Shown: one piece after another, positions 1 through 13,800 of the stretch | Position numbering within the stretch: the stretch's first letter is position 1 | Layout: each line of letters starts with the position of its first letter | Source of the DNA: Dipetalonema caudispina | Lineage: Eukaryota > Nematoda > Chromadorea > Rhabditida > Onchocercidae | Direction: 5' to 3' | Assembly: GCA_013365325.1 (NCBI GenBank) | Contig: JABVXV010000082.1 | Span: forward strand, 124,001 to 188,000 | Length of the DNA: 64,000 nucleotides | Made by a program: the position numbers and the translations under genes | The notes under the pieces: model-generated | Databases searched by the model: none | What the model was told of the DNA's origin: nothing | The model's input: only the letters and a program-made list of their open reading frames with translations

Positions 1-4
1 AAAG

Positions 5-85
5 GTGAATGAAGTTGCAAACTTAACTTGTAAATGCGGGAAAAAGATTGCTTGTGCGACAGTAGCAATGGGATTGGCGGGGTAA
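5..85 (+). CDS. possible last exon of a gene beginning outside the window
   Basis: An open frame enters from the left edge and stops at TAA (83-85). It reads about 27 residues with a CKCGKK segment followed by a small hydrophobic tail ending in GLAG. The codons look coding-like and the local GC is higher than in the following DNA. I recognise no family and see no acceptor, because the upstream part lies outside the window. It may equally be a chance reading frame. Confidence 0.18.
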   Translation: MNEVANLTCKCGKKIACATVAMGLAG

Positions 86-1892
86 ACTTGTCCACCTCTT
101 GTGAAAAAGCCGTGGATTGTCACTTCTCCCGAGTATTGAGAAGAAAGCTACAGACTCAAACTCTATTTACATCAGGGTTTTTCTCGAGGTAGTTTATGCA
201 AAGTTTCGAATTTTCGAGATAGGAAATGATATCATGATGCCAATTACAAAAGGATGGTATAAAAACAAAAATAATAGTACCAAACACCGCGTATCGAGGA
301 CTGGCATTTGCTACTATACTCTCAATATTAGCTGCCATCAGTTGAACTTACGGTTCTAGACATTTTCGAACAAATTTCCTGTCAGATATTTAAGCGATAG
401 AAGAAAACAGGTAAAAAGAAAGCGTGCATTACTTTTATGAGATGTATCCTATATGTTCCTGAATTTATCAAAGCTTGCGCTATCCAGTTAAGCGTTCTCA
501 AATTTTCAATACTTCATTCCAGAGCAATAGTTCATTTCATTTTTTTTCAATGTTTTCTATACTTCATTTCATTCCAGAGCAAAGTGATTCCCACTTTGAA
601 CAGAGCTTATTATTTACTATTATTCAAATAATGTTCCTATCATGAAGCAGTTGTAATAGAAATCGCACAAAGAAAGTGAGCGGAATAAAATTGGGAAAAA
701 ATGCATAAAGACATAACAGCAATTACCATTTCTCTAAAGATTTTTATCAGTTTTGTCGTTATGTATATTTGGGCCAAAAATTTTTTCAGAAAGAACTTCC
801 TTCGAGTACAATGAAAAACTTATGAACACAAGGATGCACAAATTGCTACTTTCTCCCATAATTTCGGTAAAAGAATATGCAAATCTTATTGTTGAATCTG
901 TTTATTTAATTGAGATATTGTTTATTTTAACTTTTCTTAAACCAAAAAGTTCTTATTCCTATCACAAAACCCTTTAGAGAGTTTTTACAATTTCGGAACA
1001 ATTTATTTATCCCGTTCCTGTCTCGATCCTCACTACATCGATCCTATGATTTGATATGAATCTCATAAACCGGTGGTATAATCGTATAATTAGAAATATC
1101 CTTTCATGAAAAGGTTATGAAGAATGATTACTATCAGGTTAAGATCTTTGATTGAAAATAATGTTAGCATGTAACGATGTTTTATTTTTGTTTTCAACTA
1201 ATATTTCATTTAATTTGATTGTACTTAGGATAGTACAGGCAAAAGAAAGAATTGCGACAAATAAAATAGACATAAGTGCTTCATTCAACAAGTCTAAAGT
1301 TTGAAATGAAACAAAAGTTTTTAAACTTCGGGTGCTTCCAAACATAATTCCAACGGGTGGTAAACTATTACATGTGATTTGAATAAAATATAACATTGAA
1401 AGGGGTTTTTATTTGCAAAAGAAAAATAAATAGATAGGCTTAAAAGGACAGACATGCAATCATTATCATTATAAAAGTTACAAGACAAACTGTTCAAACC
1501 TCTACACTGGCACTATTTTTTTTTTTTTTTTTTTTGGATAATGGATCATATACAGAGCTTTTAATTATAAAGCAATGAAAAATTATAAATTGAGCACCTG
1601 AAATTAGATATATACCTGACTGTTAATGCCACCGATATCTCCTAAACAACATTCTAAAGAAACTTAGAAATGTATGTTCATGCAGTAATAAAAAGGAAAA
1701 GAATGATTATTTTAAAATGAATGTATTAAAAAATATTATTTTAGCTTGTAATTTATATCTTTAAAATTCATCTTCATAATTTCCACGATCTCTCACTCCC
1801 GGAATCCAAAAAGAGAAATGAAGTGATGGAGAATGGAGAATTGGAATAGAAACTGAATCACGAAATAATCGTGTCAACTAAAAAAATAATTC
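86..1892. other. intergenic, no supported gene
   Basis: This AT-rich stretch lies downstream of the minus-strand receptor kinase gene. It contains a run of 21 T (1515-1535) and a short direct repeat near 509-582. A minus-strand frame at 1139-1396 is hydrophobic, but it has no family resemblance and no convincing splice context. I see nothing else. Confidence 0.6.
509..582. repeat. short imperfect direct repeat
   Basis: The word ATACTTCATTCCAGAGCAA (509-527) recurs at 559-582 with a 5-base internal insertion (ATACTTCATT-TCATT-CCAGAGCAA). It looks like a small local duplication with no evident function. Confidence 0.5.
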
Positions 1893-4800
1893 TTAAACTC
1901 GGCTAACTCGTGCTGGTCGAATATACATTGATGGAATGTCACTGTCACCAGATGATGGAGTTCCGGGAGAAGAGTGAGGACTCGCCGATGATGATGATAC
2001 AGGAGAACGGTTTAATGGTTTAGGTGCTCGCTGCTTTGGTCGATTTTTCTGTGACTTCTTGCGATGCGACTTTTTCGGCATCTCTAAAATTCTACAACAT
2101 AACTTCGAAAATTTTGTTGGCACTTTACATGAAGTAAACGAAAGATGCAATATTCGAGAGAAGTATCTCACCGTAACAGCCACTTGATATGAAAGCGCTA
2201 TTGTCAAATCCCTCGTCGCAATCTAAAACTATAAACGATAACCAATCCTTCAACTAGTTCACAAGCAATTATAAATAATGCGACAAATGCGCTTAGTAAA
2301 TTGTTTATAGGTCGGCAGTGACCAAAGTAGAAAATGACTTGACCTCGGGTGAATGAATCGATATCACTCGTAACGCTATTCACTGACCTCGACTTTCGAT
2401 TACTGGCTTCCAAATCAGTGATACTGAGCTGCAATATAATAGGTTTATAATATGAAACGATGTATTTGACATTATTCACTTCCAGGCAGTTTTAATATTT
2501 TCGAATTAGATACTTCTAGAATCAAAAATACAACGAAAGCAGCATACAGGCGGTCTTGGACGCTCTCTACGAAGTGAGCGTAAAATTGATGGGCGGCCTT
2601 GTTTTTTAGCTGAAGGATTGTCTGAAAAACAATACGATGATTTGCTTATAGCCAAAAAAAAAAGTAGAAAAACTGAGTTGAAATACAAATATAAGTGTTT
2701 TCTTTGATATTATTCGTTTCTAGTTTCATTGATTTGTGAGAAAAATTTTCATAATTTGAAGGAAAAAAAAAAAAAACAGAATAAATTACTTTGATCTACT
2801 ATACTTCTTGATATTTTAAATAATTACAAACTAACCACTCTTATCGAACCTTACACTTCCACTACGTCCACTTTCTCCACGGCTTATGTTAGAATTGAAT
2901 GAAAGCTCGAAATTTGAATCAGTCCTCAGTGATGAACAATTCGGTGGATACGGTGTATCTTCCTATATTATAATATTTAGCTTGAAAAATAAGTGGAAGT
3001 TGTGTTTTAGAGGGATATATTTAAATTCACCGGAGCAATCGATATAAGCTTAACAAAGAAAAAGTAGTGATTGAGAAATCATCAACACATGTTGGAAAAC
3101 CTGATACAATGGGCAACCGCGCAAAGCTTCCAGTTCCGGCAAAAGATCAGCAAATCGTGGACGTTCTTCTGGATCGAAAATCCAAGCACGCTCCACAATA
3201 GCGAAACTACAACCGAATACTTATAAGCGATAAATAAACACGATAAACACATATATCAAAAATAAACGCAAACAAGCTTACATTTCATCCGGACAAAACT
3301 GTGGCTTCTCCGGTTTCCCACCGTTCTTCACGAAGGACATCACCTGTAGTGAACAATTATTTTTGGTGAAAATAATTCTCAAAAGAAAAAATCACTGAAT
3401 TTTCGTACTAATTTCACTGGCTTTGAGAATCCTTATAAATCAAAAACTTCTGTCTCTTTTCGCAGCGAACAAAATTTTTCCATGCTTTAGTTGGTAATAG
3501 TTTTTAATAAAAAAGAAATTTAATTTAAGACATTGATTGATCAAAAATTTTTAGTGGGAATATTTGTAAAATCTATTTGTTTTCTTGGAAATTAACTTCT
3601 TTTTCACAATAAACTAAATCAAATTTTGGTCAATTTCATCAATGAATTATACCTGTACATTATTTTTGCCTGAGAAAGGTTGCTGTCCGAGAGTTAAAAT
3701 TTCCCACAATAATATACCAAATGACCATACATCGCTTTTTGATGTGAAAATACCGTCATTAATTGATTCTGGTGATAACCATCGTAGTGGCAAGAAATCA
3801 TCTCCATGTACCCGATAGTAATCGTTGGTATAAATATCGCGAGCATGACCAAAATCAGCTACAATAAGAGATCAGCATTTGGGAAGAAAATCAATAGCTA
3901 AAGTTTGATTAACTTCTGCTATCTTATTTCTCTCGTGTCCAGGATATCGTTCAATATTTTCTGCGATATTTACAAAATTCCCCACTAAATTTGTCATTGT
4001 TTTTATTCGAAATAAAAATCAAAAATCTCACATGAATAATTTATACTGGGCTAAAAAGTGAATTATTACCTATTTTTGTAATCCGTGTATTAGAATTTCT
4101 TGAAGAAATGAGGCAATTCCTAGCCGCTAGATCGCGATGTACACGTTTCTTAACTTCCAGATACGCAGCGCCACGTCCCACGTCAACCATCATCCCTATT
4201 AGTTCGTATAACGAAAGCTGAGACGGAAGGCAATCAGATGGACGGCTAAATAAGTCGTTAATGTGTGGGAGAATTAAGATATTCAAAAAATAAATAACTA
4301 AATACATCACAGAAGAAAGTAAAAGAAAACCTGGAACGAAGAAATCCAAGAAGATCGCCACCTTCCATAAGTTCAATAATTAGAAAATACGGCTCTGTTT
4401 CAAGCGATATGCCCAATAATTTTACAATGTTGGGATGGTCAAAACTGCTTAAAAATAATCAAATTCAGGTAGAAAATCATAATTACAATTCTAAATTCAA
4501 TTATATTTGGCAAAAAAAAACTGCAAAATTTACTTCATCAAAATTGCTTCTTGAAGAAATTTCATTCGATCTGATTCGGAGAATCCGCTTCTTAGAGTCT
4601 AAAATTCTGAATTGTTTTTTTAAAAATTCAATTACAACAGAATGAAATAATTCGAGTTTTCACTTAAGAAGAAGTTAATTGCACTTCTTACTTAGTAATT
4701 TGAATTGCAAAAAGTGAAGTAGAAATCCAAAATCTAAAACTAACTTTGACAGCAACTCGAATTGCTTTTGTAGGTGACTGCGGTAATCCACCTGCAACCC

Positions 4801-7800
4801 CTTCGTAAACTTCTCCAAAACCTCCTTTCCCAATTATGCGCAAAAGACTGATGCTATTTTTCGGTACCCGAGGAATGGCTGAAAATTAAAAGTATTAGAA
4901 AAGAAATCACTAAAGGTACATCTTTTTAAGCGGTAATATCATGGCATACTTTTTAGATCATTGATAACTTGTGGAGGAAAAATATTTCTTTTGATTGAAT
5001 TCGTATAACCATGCAAGCTTATATCTTGCAATCGAATCTTATTGCGCCTTCTGTCATTTCGTTGATAATATACTAAAATAAAGTATTATTATTTGAGTTA
5101 CTGTATTTGTTTTATTATTACTATTATTGAATAATTTCCTCCAATAATACTTGAGAGAAAACGAATTTTTCAAACTTAGAAATTCACTCTAAGATTTAGC
5201 TATTAATAAAATCAGAAATTCAATCTCAACTTTGAATCAATTATTAATGTAGAATTAAATACATACTAAACAATACAGCAATGACAGTAGTCAGTAAAAG
5301 GATAGCAATGAGAAGTGTGATAATTATAATCCATAACGAATGAGTATGCGATTCTCCTAAACGAAACGAAAATTAAGTGCAAGAAATTTTTGAATAACAA
5401 GTTTAGAATGATAGTAAGAATTATTCAAAAAACGAAATGTCTCGTATTTTCAATAAATTTTGAAAAGTAAAATGAAGAATAAATTTCCAAAATAATACCA
5501 CTATGATGTTTCGAATATGCGTATGCACCGAAACCTTCCGAATTTGCAGCTCGAATACGAAATTCGGCGCATTCAGCTAAGAAATTTATTCTCAATGGTT
5601 TCCACCACAAGCAGTCACCTTCTAATCCTCGTTCAGCTATTTCCCACTCAACGTCTTCATTTGGTCTCCAAGACAAAAAAAAAAATAGGTAATTGATATA
5701 GGAATCATTTAATTGGGATTTAGTTTCTTTCAATAAATTTAACTTTGACGGTGCTGACAAAATTTTATGCAGAAATTTTTAGAACCTGAATTCGAGAGCG
5801 TATGAAGTAATTGGTGAACCACCATCATTTAATGGCTTCTCCCAACGCACTATCCATTCATTGTATTCCTGAACAAGACGTATGCTTGCCGGAGCTGATG
5901 GAGTTCCAGCTAAAAGATATAGAACTTTTTTAGGATGTGTAAAAAAATTTTCACTTTAAATTAAAATTTAATAATGTTTATTTCTTCATCAGTATTTCTA
6001 TCGATGGATAAAGTGAGAAAACTTTACGTTTTGTTCGAAACTGTTGTGAAACTTGCAAAAATGTTTCATTGTAGGAATAATCATGGTTTCCATAATGATA
6101 GTTATCCGAATATTCAGCTGCAAAACGATAGTCGTAAGTGGTAGCTGAATGTAATGCGCGTACAACTACAGCTACGGATTTTGCAGAACCTTCGAAGGAT
6201 GCATTATACGGTGATTTCCAAATAGCATTCATTCCAACCTTAAACATTGAAGAAATCAATAAAATAAGAATTATCCGAAAAATATTAGTTTTGTTACTGA
6301 TTGTTTAGTTTTTCGATTTTTGCAATGAATTTTTTTATATTAGATATGTCTGTTGATAAGATTTTCATTATGCAAAATTTTGTATAACTGGCATTCATCT
6401 TAATAAAGTTCTAAGAAGTAATTGGAAATAACATACGATCCGATACTGGATGGATATACGCTTTGGATGAGATTCAGGATCCAGTGAATTCCATCGAAGT
6501 ACAACAGCAGTACCAGTAATATTATCAAGACGTAATGTTCCAGCTATATCTTTTGTACGAACTGATGCTTCTGTGGAACTTCCTTCTGCATCATCCACAA
6601 ATTGCATGTTTAGATGACTTTCATGGATTGCACGCACCTAAATTCATAATGTGACTTTCAATCAGTGGTGTGTTAAAAAAATTGAACAGGAAGAAGTATG
6701 AATTTCTCTTTTCCATTTTACAATCATTAAATTCAACAAAAATTAACACTACTTTTTCACTGTTAAACAGAAAGCACCAATAAAGCTATAAGCAACAAAA
6801 TCAAATAATTGAAAACTACGAAAACTAAATCGAAACTATTCAATTATTCCATTTCAGACAAAACATAAATAACATTTTAGGAAAGCAAAAGACAAACATA
6901 TATGCATTTCATATCAGCGCTTTTCTCTAACGAAACTTACCCAAAATTTATAATCGGTAGAGGGTCGTAAGTTGGAAATTTTTGCAGAACAGGGATCATT
7001 GAGACAGGAAACAACATCTGTTGGCGTTGTAGCATAATCCGCTCCTTCAAATTGCTGCGCCCCGATTGTTGAGGGTGAAAGTTGCGTTGCACTAAGTTGA
7101 CTTATCTGAAACAGATCTTGACAAATCTATTTTAGTACTGCTCAATTAATTAATGATTCGCAAGAATTTACTAACAATAACAATAATACTGCTATATTTG
7201 ATCTTTAAAAATATTTGAATAAAAAAGATGAAGTGATAACTAGTGGTAATGTCAGATGAACATTTCTGAATACACAATTCAAATACTAAAAAATGAAAAT
7301 GGTGATCGCTTCGTTAACGAACACAGCACAATCATTGTTGCTATTATTTAAATCAGCAAACCATATATTTAATTTCAGGAATTGGCGCATTCAGTTTCGC
7401 AGGTAGTTTCCAGTAAAGCAATACAACATCTGGAGTCAATGCAAAAGCGGCTGGATCCTGTGGTGATGATGGAAAACCGTAACCGGTGCGAAGCATTTGC
7501 GTCGTACTAGCTTCTGACACTGGTGTAAATCGATTAAACCATGAGACCGATATGTCATAGCTGAAGTATCAGAATAAGAGATGACAATCGTCTAGGAAAA
7601 AGATCGAAATATTTTTTATAAAAGCTGTCAATTAGTAATTCAAAACAGTGCATAAATTTTACTCAAAACAAGTTGTGGTACTTCCCATCGGAATCACTCC
7701 GAATGGTTCCAAATATCAGATTAAGTTTTTCTGAAATTTCTGACTTCACAGTGTAATATCCTTCAAATGTCTTACTCGGCCTCTTTATCCAGAACACCAT

Positions 7801-10800
7801 TTTCGACATGAAGAACATTGCTAATACTGTGAATATTGCGAATTTTATCAGACCCTTTTCGTTGGAAATGAATTTCGTACTGAGTTGGAGGCAATGAGAT
7901 ACCCTGAAGTTAATTAATTGATAAGCCATGCTGTTGAAAGGAAAGAAAAATAACTGATAAGAATTGCGATACCAAAGCATACCGGACAAACATTAGGTAA
8001 TTGAGGTTCATTAACCGTGATTAAAGCTCCACTTCGCTCTTCATTTTGTACCGTAAATTTAATTTCAGACGCTGATGGTAAGACGAAACAAGATCGCTCT
8101 GAAATAAATACACTTTAAATAATTTTTATTAAAAACTAACGATTGGATCGTCGGTGCAATGCAACTTTCACAGACAGCACATACCGAAACCAACCACATT
8201 TCTAATACTACTCCTAATATCATCGATCAGTTAAATGATCACTCATCATAAACGCAAAAATACATAACAAGAAACATCGCTCTGATAAGAAATACATTAG
8301 AATTGAAAAATAGAGGAATAATTTGAGCTGAAAATAGGAAATTCCGGATAGACACAAACCGGGAAACGGTTGAGTAGATTGTGTAGCAACAAGGATTTGT
8401 TTGAGGGGCGAACCATCAATTGCAATTGGTGTTGCAGTAGAAGAGCCTAATTCATAGACGACTAGCATAGAAGAGGTGACAAAAATGTATAATTTATCAG
8501 CAATTGCAAAGGATAGTATTGATTTGAGTCCTTTTTCTGAAAAATTCAATTATTTGATTGTGTTAAAAATTGAACTCATACATTTTATGATAATATTCGC
8601 TTAACTTAAAGGCTTTAAAGAGGAGGAAGAAAGGATATACCACCAAATTTTTCCCATGCAAATTTTATTTCTTCGCATTTTGAAGATGTCAAATCGACGC
8701 GTACCATACCATTCCAAGTGAGTACATAAATCGCCGGTAATGAAGCCAAATTCCAAGCAAAATCAGCCATCATCCACGATACTGTTTCTGATTTCAGACA
8801 TTCTAACCTAATAGATAATAATGCTTCAAATTTCATTTATCGAATAGAATGAAGTATAGCTATAGTTTACATCTCTATTAAAAAAAAGGAGACAAACCTA
8901 AGAGCCATATTTTCTTCTATACCCATATTGAGATCCAATGCAAAAAGTGAACCATTTTTCGTCAGTAAAAAACCGGTGCTGAAATTTGTGAGAAAAAAAA
9001 CACTTACAAAATTAATAATACAAAAGAAAATAATTTGAGAAAAGGAAAATTATCACTAGAAAAATCAAAAGATAAAGTGAACTTAGAAAATGGGTCGAAA
9101 AGTAGTTGTTTCGCATCACCGGCGCCTGATGAAAGGTTCATTATGCGATGTGGTGTAATCAGCGAAAGACTCTGAAATTCGATACTTAATAATGTTAAAT
9201 GTATTATGCTTGTGATTAAGGAATTATAGCAATCCGATAATGCATTATGATAACGAGTATCACTAAATCAGTAAAATAGAATTAAGATAAAATGTAGAAA
9301 TTTAGGATAAGAATTTAAAAGAATTTATGCACACATCTCATACAATCATTGATTTATAAATAACTATAAATTATATAGATCGTTAGTAACATATGAAAGA
9401 ATATGAATAAATTAAGGTACCTGAATGGCATCAAGAGAAAGTTGCATAACACGAGCTGTTGAAACGAACAACAAACGATTAGCAACCCAATCAGACGTCA
9501 TTGCGTCCACTTTACCAATTTCACCGCCAATTGAAACCTGAAATTCATTTTTTTCAATTCTCAATACATTCCAAACTAAAATGAATATAATACCTTGTGT
9601 AGAATATTTTCCACATTATTAGGATCAAGGCGAAGTAAGAAAGGTTGCACAGAATCGAAATCTTTTCTTATCGAATACAAGTCGTTGCCAATATATGCTA
9701 TTGACTGTTCTGTGATCTGAAAATAAAATTTAATGTTTAAAATGTTCAAGCTATTTTTTGGCTCATTTATTATATTATATTCGAAATTGATACTGCTAGT
9801 AGTGATGGAGTCTGTCTTTTTGCACGAGTTGATACTTGAGATGAAGAAGGTGACCAGTTTGATATAGAGAAAACATTGTTGTTGGAATCGATCGCAAATA
9901 AACGAACCAGTGGTCGTAATTCTAAAGATGTGTATTTGAAAAGTAATTTAAAGTGAAAAATATTGCGATAAGTAGTTCGATAGAGGGTACATAAGAAATG
10001 GAAGACGAAAAAAACTGTGGGAAGGATTCAAATGTTCTAAACTACAATGCACACATCCCACATTTAAAAGAAGTAATCAAATTTTCATTTTAATTCTTTC
10101 GATATATTTTCCTGAATTGTATCAGAATTACAAACTAACCACTGCTATCAATGGTAACAGCTTCCGAAAATGTTTCAAGTTTTGGTTCATTATGAGCTGC
10201 CACAGCACAACTGACACTTCCCGATTTGACACTAAAGGAATAGAAACGTGTTGTGGCAGGTACTTCTGCGATCGGTTCACTAAAACCATCCACCGTACAG
10301 TTGACCAAATAACCTAACGCTTCGCCGTTCCATTCTGTTGGTTCATCCCAAAACAAATCCATTAATGCCCGTGCACCATCTACGGTTTTCTGTAACATAA
10401 CGATAAATATCACTGAATTTTATTGACTTTCATTATATGATAAAATTTATTTTTTCAAATCATTAAATTAAAATAAAAAGATTGAGAAAGCTAAAATGAA
10501 AAGATGTAGAAAATTAAAAAGATGAAAAAATTGAACGAAAAAAAAAATTCAATTGCATTAAGAAATGAATAACAATGAAATATATAAAATAAATATTGAG
10601 AAAAAGAAAGGACCTGTTGTGTAGCATAGATGGTAAGGTTTGTTGGAGGTGTTGGTGGTTTAGTTGGTGCTATAAGGCCAGTTTGATTTATTGATATTAA
10701 ATCCCAAGCAGTTAACGCTTCCACTTCAGCATCATATTTTTGTTTCGAAGGCCATTGATGAAGAAGTGTATCACTTATCGTATATCTATGTGATAATGAA

Positions 10801-13800
10801 TAATCCACAAAAGGTTCTCGACCCCAATGTTCTTTGTACAATGTAATCTGAAGCTTTCAATTCTTTACAATAATGAACCGAATGAGACGTAAATGGAAAA
10901 TGGAAAGGTTATCTGTATTAGTGTAAAAATGACCTGCTACCATGTAACATTCCACAATGTCAAGGACAACTATAATGGGCATAAATTCATCAGATAGTAA
11001 CTCTCAAATGTATATTTCTTGTATATATTTTTGAAAAATTGCAAAATTCATATAATTTGAGAATTCTAAAAATTTATTATTCATTGTTTATATTTTCAAG
11101 AATTAGCAGAATTAAAAAAGAACAAAAACCTTGAAAATGATCTTTCCTTTTAAGAACATCGGTTCGGTGCCCCACGTGAGCGTATTTCTAGCAGTGGCGT
11201 CATCCGTCGTTAGAGCTCGTGTGAAATTAATTGGTTTTATAGAATCGAAATTAAATATTGGTACAAGTGCTACATTTTTGAGAGCCAAATTGATATTCAA
11301 TGAACCAAGCTTCTTATCACAAACACCCACTTCACCAGTTTCAGTGATAAATACCAATTTCTCTTTAACAACAATTAATTGTCGTAATCTAAAATGATCA
11401 CATGTTCATTCAACTTCTGAAAGAATCAATTTTTTCAAATCATCAAAATTCTAACTGCTCTTTCGGTACAGCGCATATATCCCGAAAGTTACGCGATTGT
11501 ATATCGGATACAGAGGATCATCTAGACTTGATGATATTAGTCACCCAATGTATGCAATGTTTTAACTCGTTGAAATGTATTAGTTGTATTTTGTAATCAT
11601 CGTTTACTACATTTATGTTGAATAAAATAATTTCATGGCTGAAATTAAATTCAAGTAACTAACATGGGAAAATCTTGCGATGAAGCGATGAAATACGATG
11701 TGCGAACATCTTGATTAAGAGCATATAAACTTGTTGTTCCGTTCGGAAAACGAATCAGATAGAAAACATCACCTGTTTCATCATCACCAGCTAAACCACC
11801 AACCTCACCACATCCACTAAAAAATCCGCAAGAATAGATTCTGAAAATGTTTTCATTGGAATTAAAATGGCTCTATCATTTAAAAAAATATGACGGATTA
11901 CATTATTTTAAAGGTAAGTACATCATTAATTAACGTTTTAATTTCTGTTTTTTCTTTTTCTTTAGCTAATATAATGCAGCACATGTTCTTTTCGATTTCT
12001 GGATATCATGGGATGAATAAACATGACGTAATTTATTTTAGTTAAAAGAATTTTTGATATTTTATAGAATGATTAAAACACTTACTCTTGGTCAAATGTA
12101 GATGTTAAACGATATGATACGATTAAATAATTAGATGCTACAACGATTAATGCATTACGTGACATCACTGTCATGAACTTTATGGTTATTGAATCCAAAA
12201 AATGTTGATTGGTACCATCATCACGGATTCGGATTATTGTGTTCTGCAATTCAACTCATTCTTGTTCGTTCAGTCTACCAAAAACATTCAAAAGTTGCTC
12301 AACATAAGTAAGTTAAAGGAAAAAATTAAAGTAAATTCGATAACCTTGTTCGTTTCAGCAACATACAACGACTTCACCAACATATCGTAAACAAATACCG
12401 TTGCTCCATATACTGGTAGTGGACCAGCTAAAATAAAAGCAATGCTTCTTTACAGGTCTTTTTATTCCACTCAACTTTAGGTGAGTTTTTTTTGAAAAAT
12501 TTTATTCAACAGTACCAAGATAATCATTGATACGACTTCCCTACTTCAAGTAATGTATCGCTAATACCTCTCTACTGTTTGTCTTATTTGTTGTTAAAAA
12601 AAGAAACTTACGCAGTGTATAATTTTCAATTGGATCACCAAGCATATCATAATAACTAATATTATTATTGATCATTTGACGAAATCCGATAAACAAAGGC
12701 TCTGAAAAATACGATAAACAAAGCACTGCTACAATAAAAAAACATAAAAATATTGCAATCCTTATGATCAAGAGGGATATTTTCAACAGTTTCAAAAATT
12801 AATCATCTTTGCTGAAGTCCTTAAAAAGTGGTGGATGAAATAGAATATTGTACCAGTAAGTGGGGCAAATGCATTATTGATAGCATTAGCATAAGAGGAA
12901 CATATAGTATTGATGCAAGCTCGAACAGATGCATGATATTGAAGTCCGGGAGAAATCGGTATTGTGAGAGTAGTCTCAGATAGTTCTGTAAATTCCGCCG
13001 TTGTACTGCCATTTTCTTCATCACCAATTATACGACATTCATAGAGTAAGTGACGCCATGCACCTTGGGCTAAAATTCAACTCCTTCGTTAAATTTTATT
13101 CAATACATTTTGAAAATCATGCAATATTTGTGAATTTTCAGTGAAACAAAAGTTAAGCTTTTGTTGAAATTTCTAAGAAACGATAGATGATAGATCCTTC
13201 GTTGTACGGACGAATTTCTGGACACTTTCCATAAAAATAGAGGGATTGGTTGGCAGTGAAAAAGGTAGACTGCCAAGTTTTGAAAAAATTACCTTGAAAT
13301 GGTAGTAAGATTGGTGATTCCCATGTGATTCGTGCAGTACTATCGGCTGTTATAAGGCCTATTTTATTTGGCGGAGGTATTGTTATTGGCATCGGATTAT
13401 CATGTAGGAATACGAAATCAACAACTCGACCAGCGTACATATAGCGATTCAAATATATTTTCTAAATATAAAAGATTCCAATCTCATTGACTAAAAATAA
13501 TTTGAAACAGGAAAACAATGAAAGTATTAAATTTTGTCAATTGAATCACTCATTTAACCTAACGAAAACATGCCAACCTTTTTCTCGACATCGTATTCTT
13601 CGCCATACAAGCAACTATCCCAGGAATGTGTATCACCACAACTTGTTGATGTCCAGAATAATCGTTCACCAAAAAAATGAGCTTTTTTGATGCTACTGTA
13701 TAGATCGCTCACTTCAATATTCAATCGAAGATCAGTAACTGATTGATTTACGATGTTTATTGCCAAAATGGAGCCAGTTTGTGTAAGCGAAATTAGCCTT

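Noticed and set aside
1139..1396. Minus-strand hydrophobic frame downstream of rol-3
   Set aside because: No signature, no acceptor/donor logic and no continuation; probably chance in AT-rich DNA.
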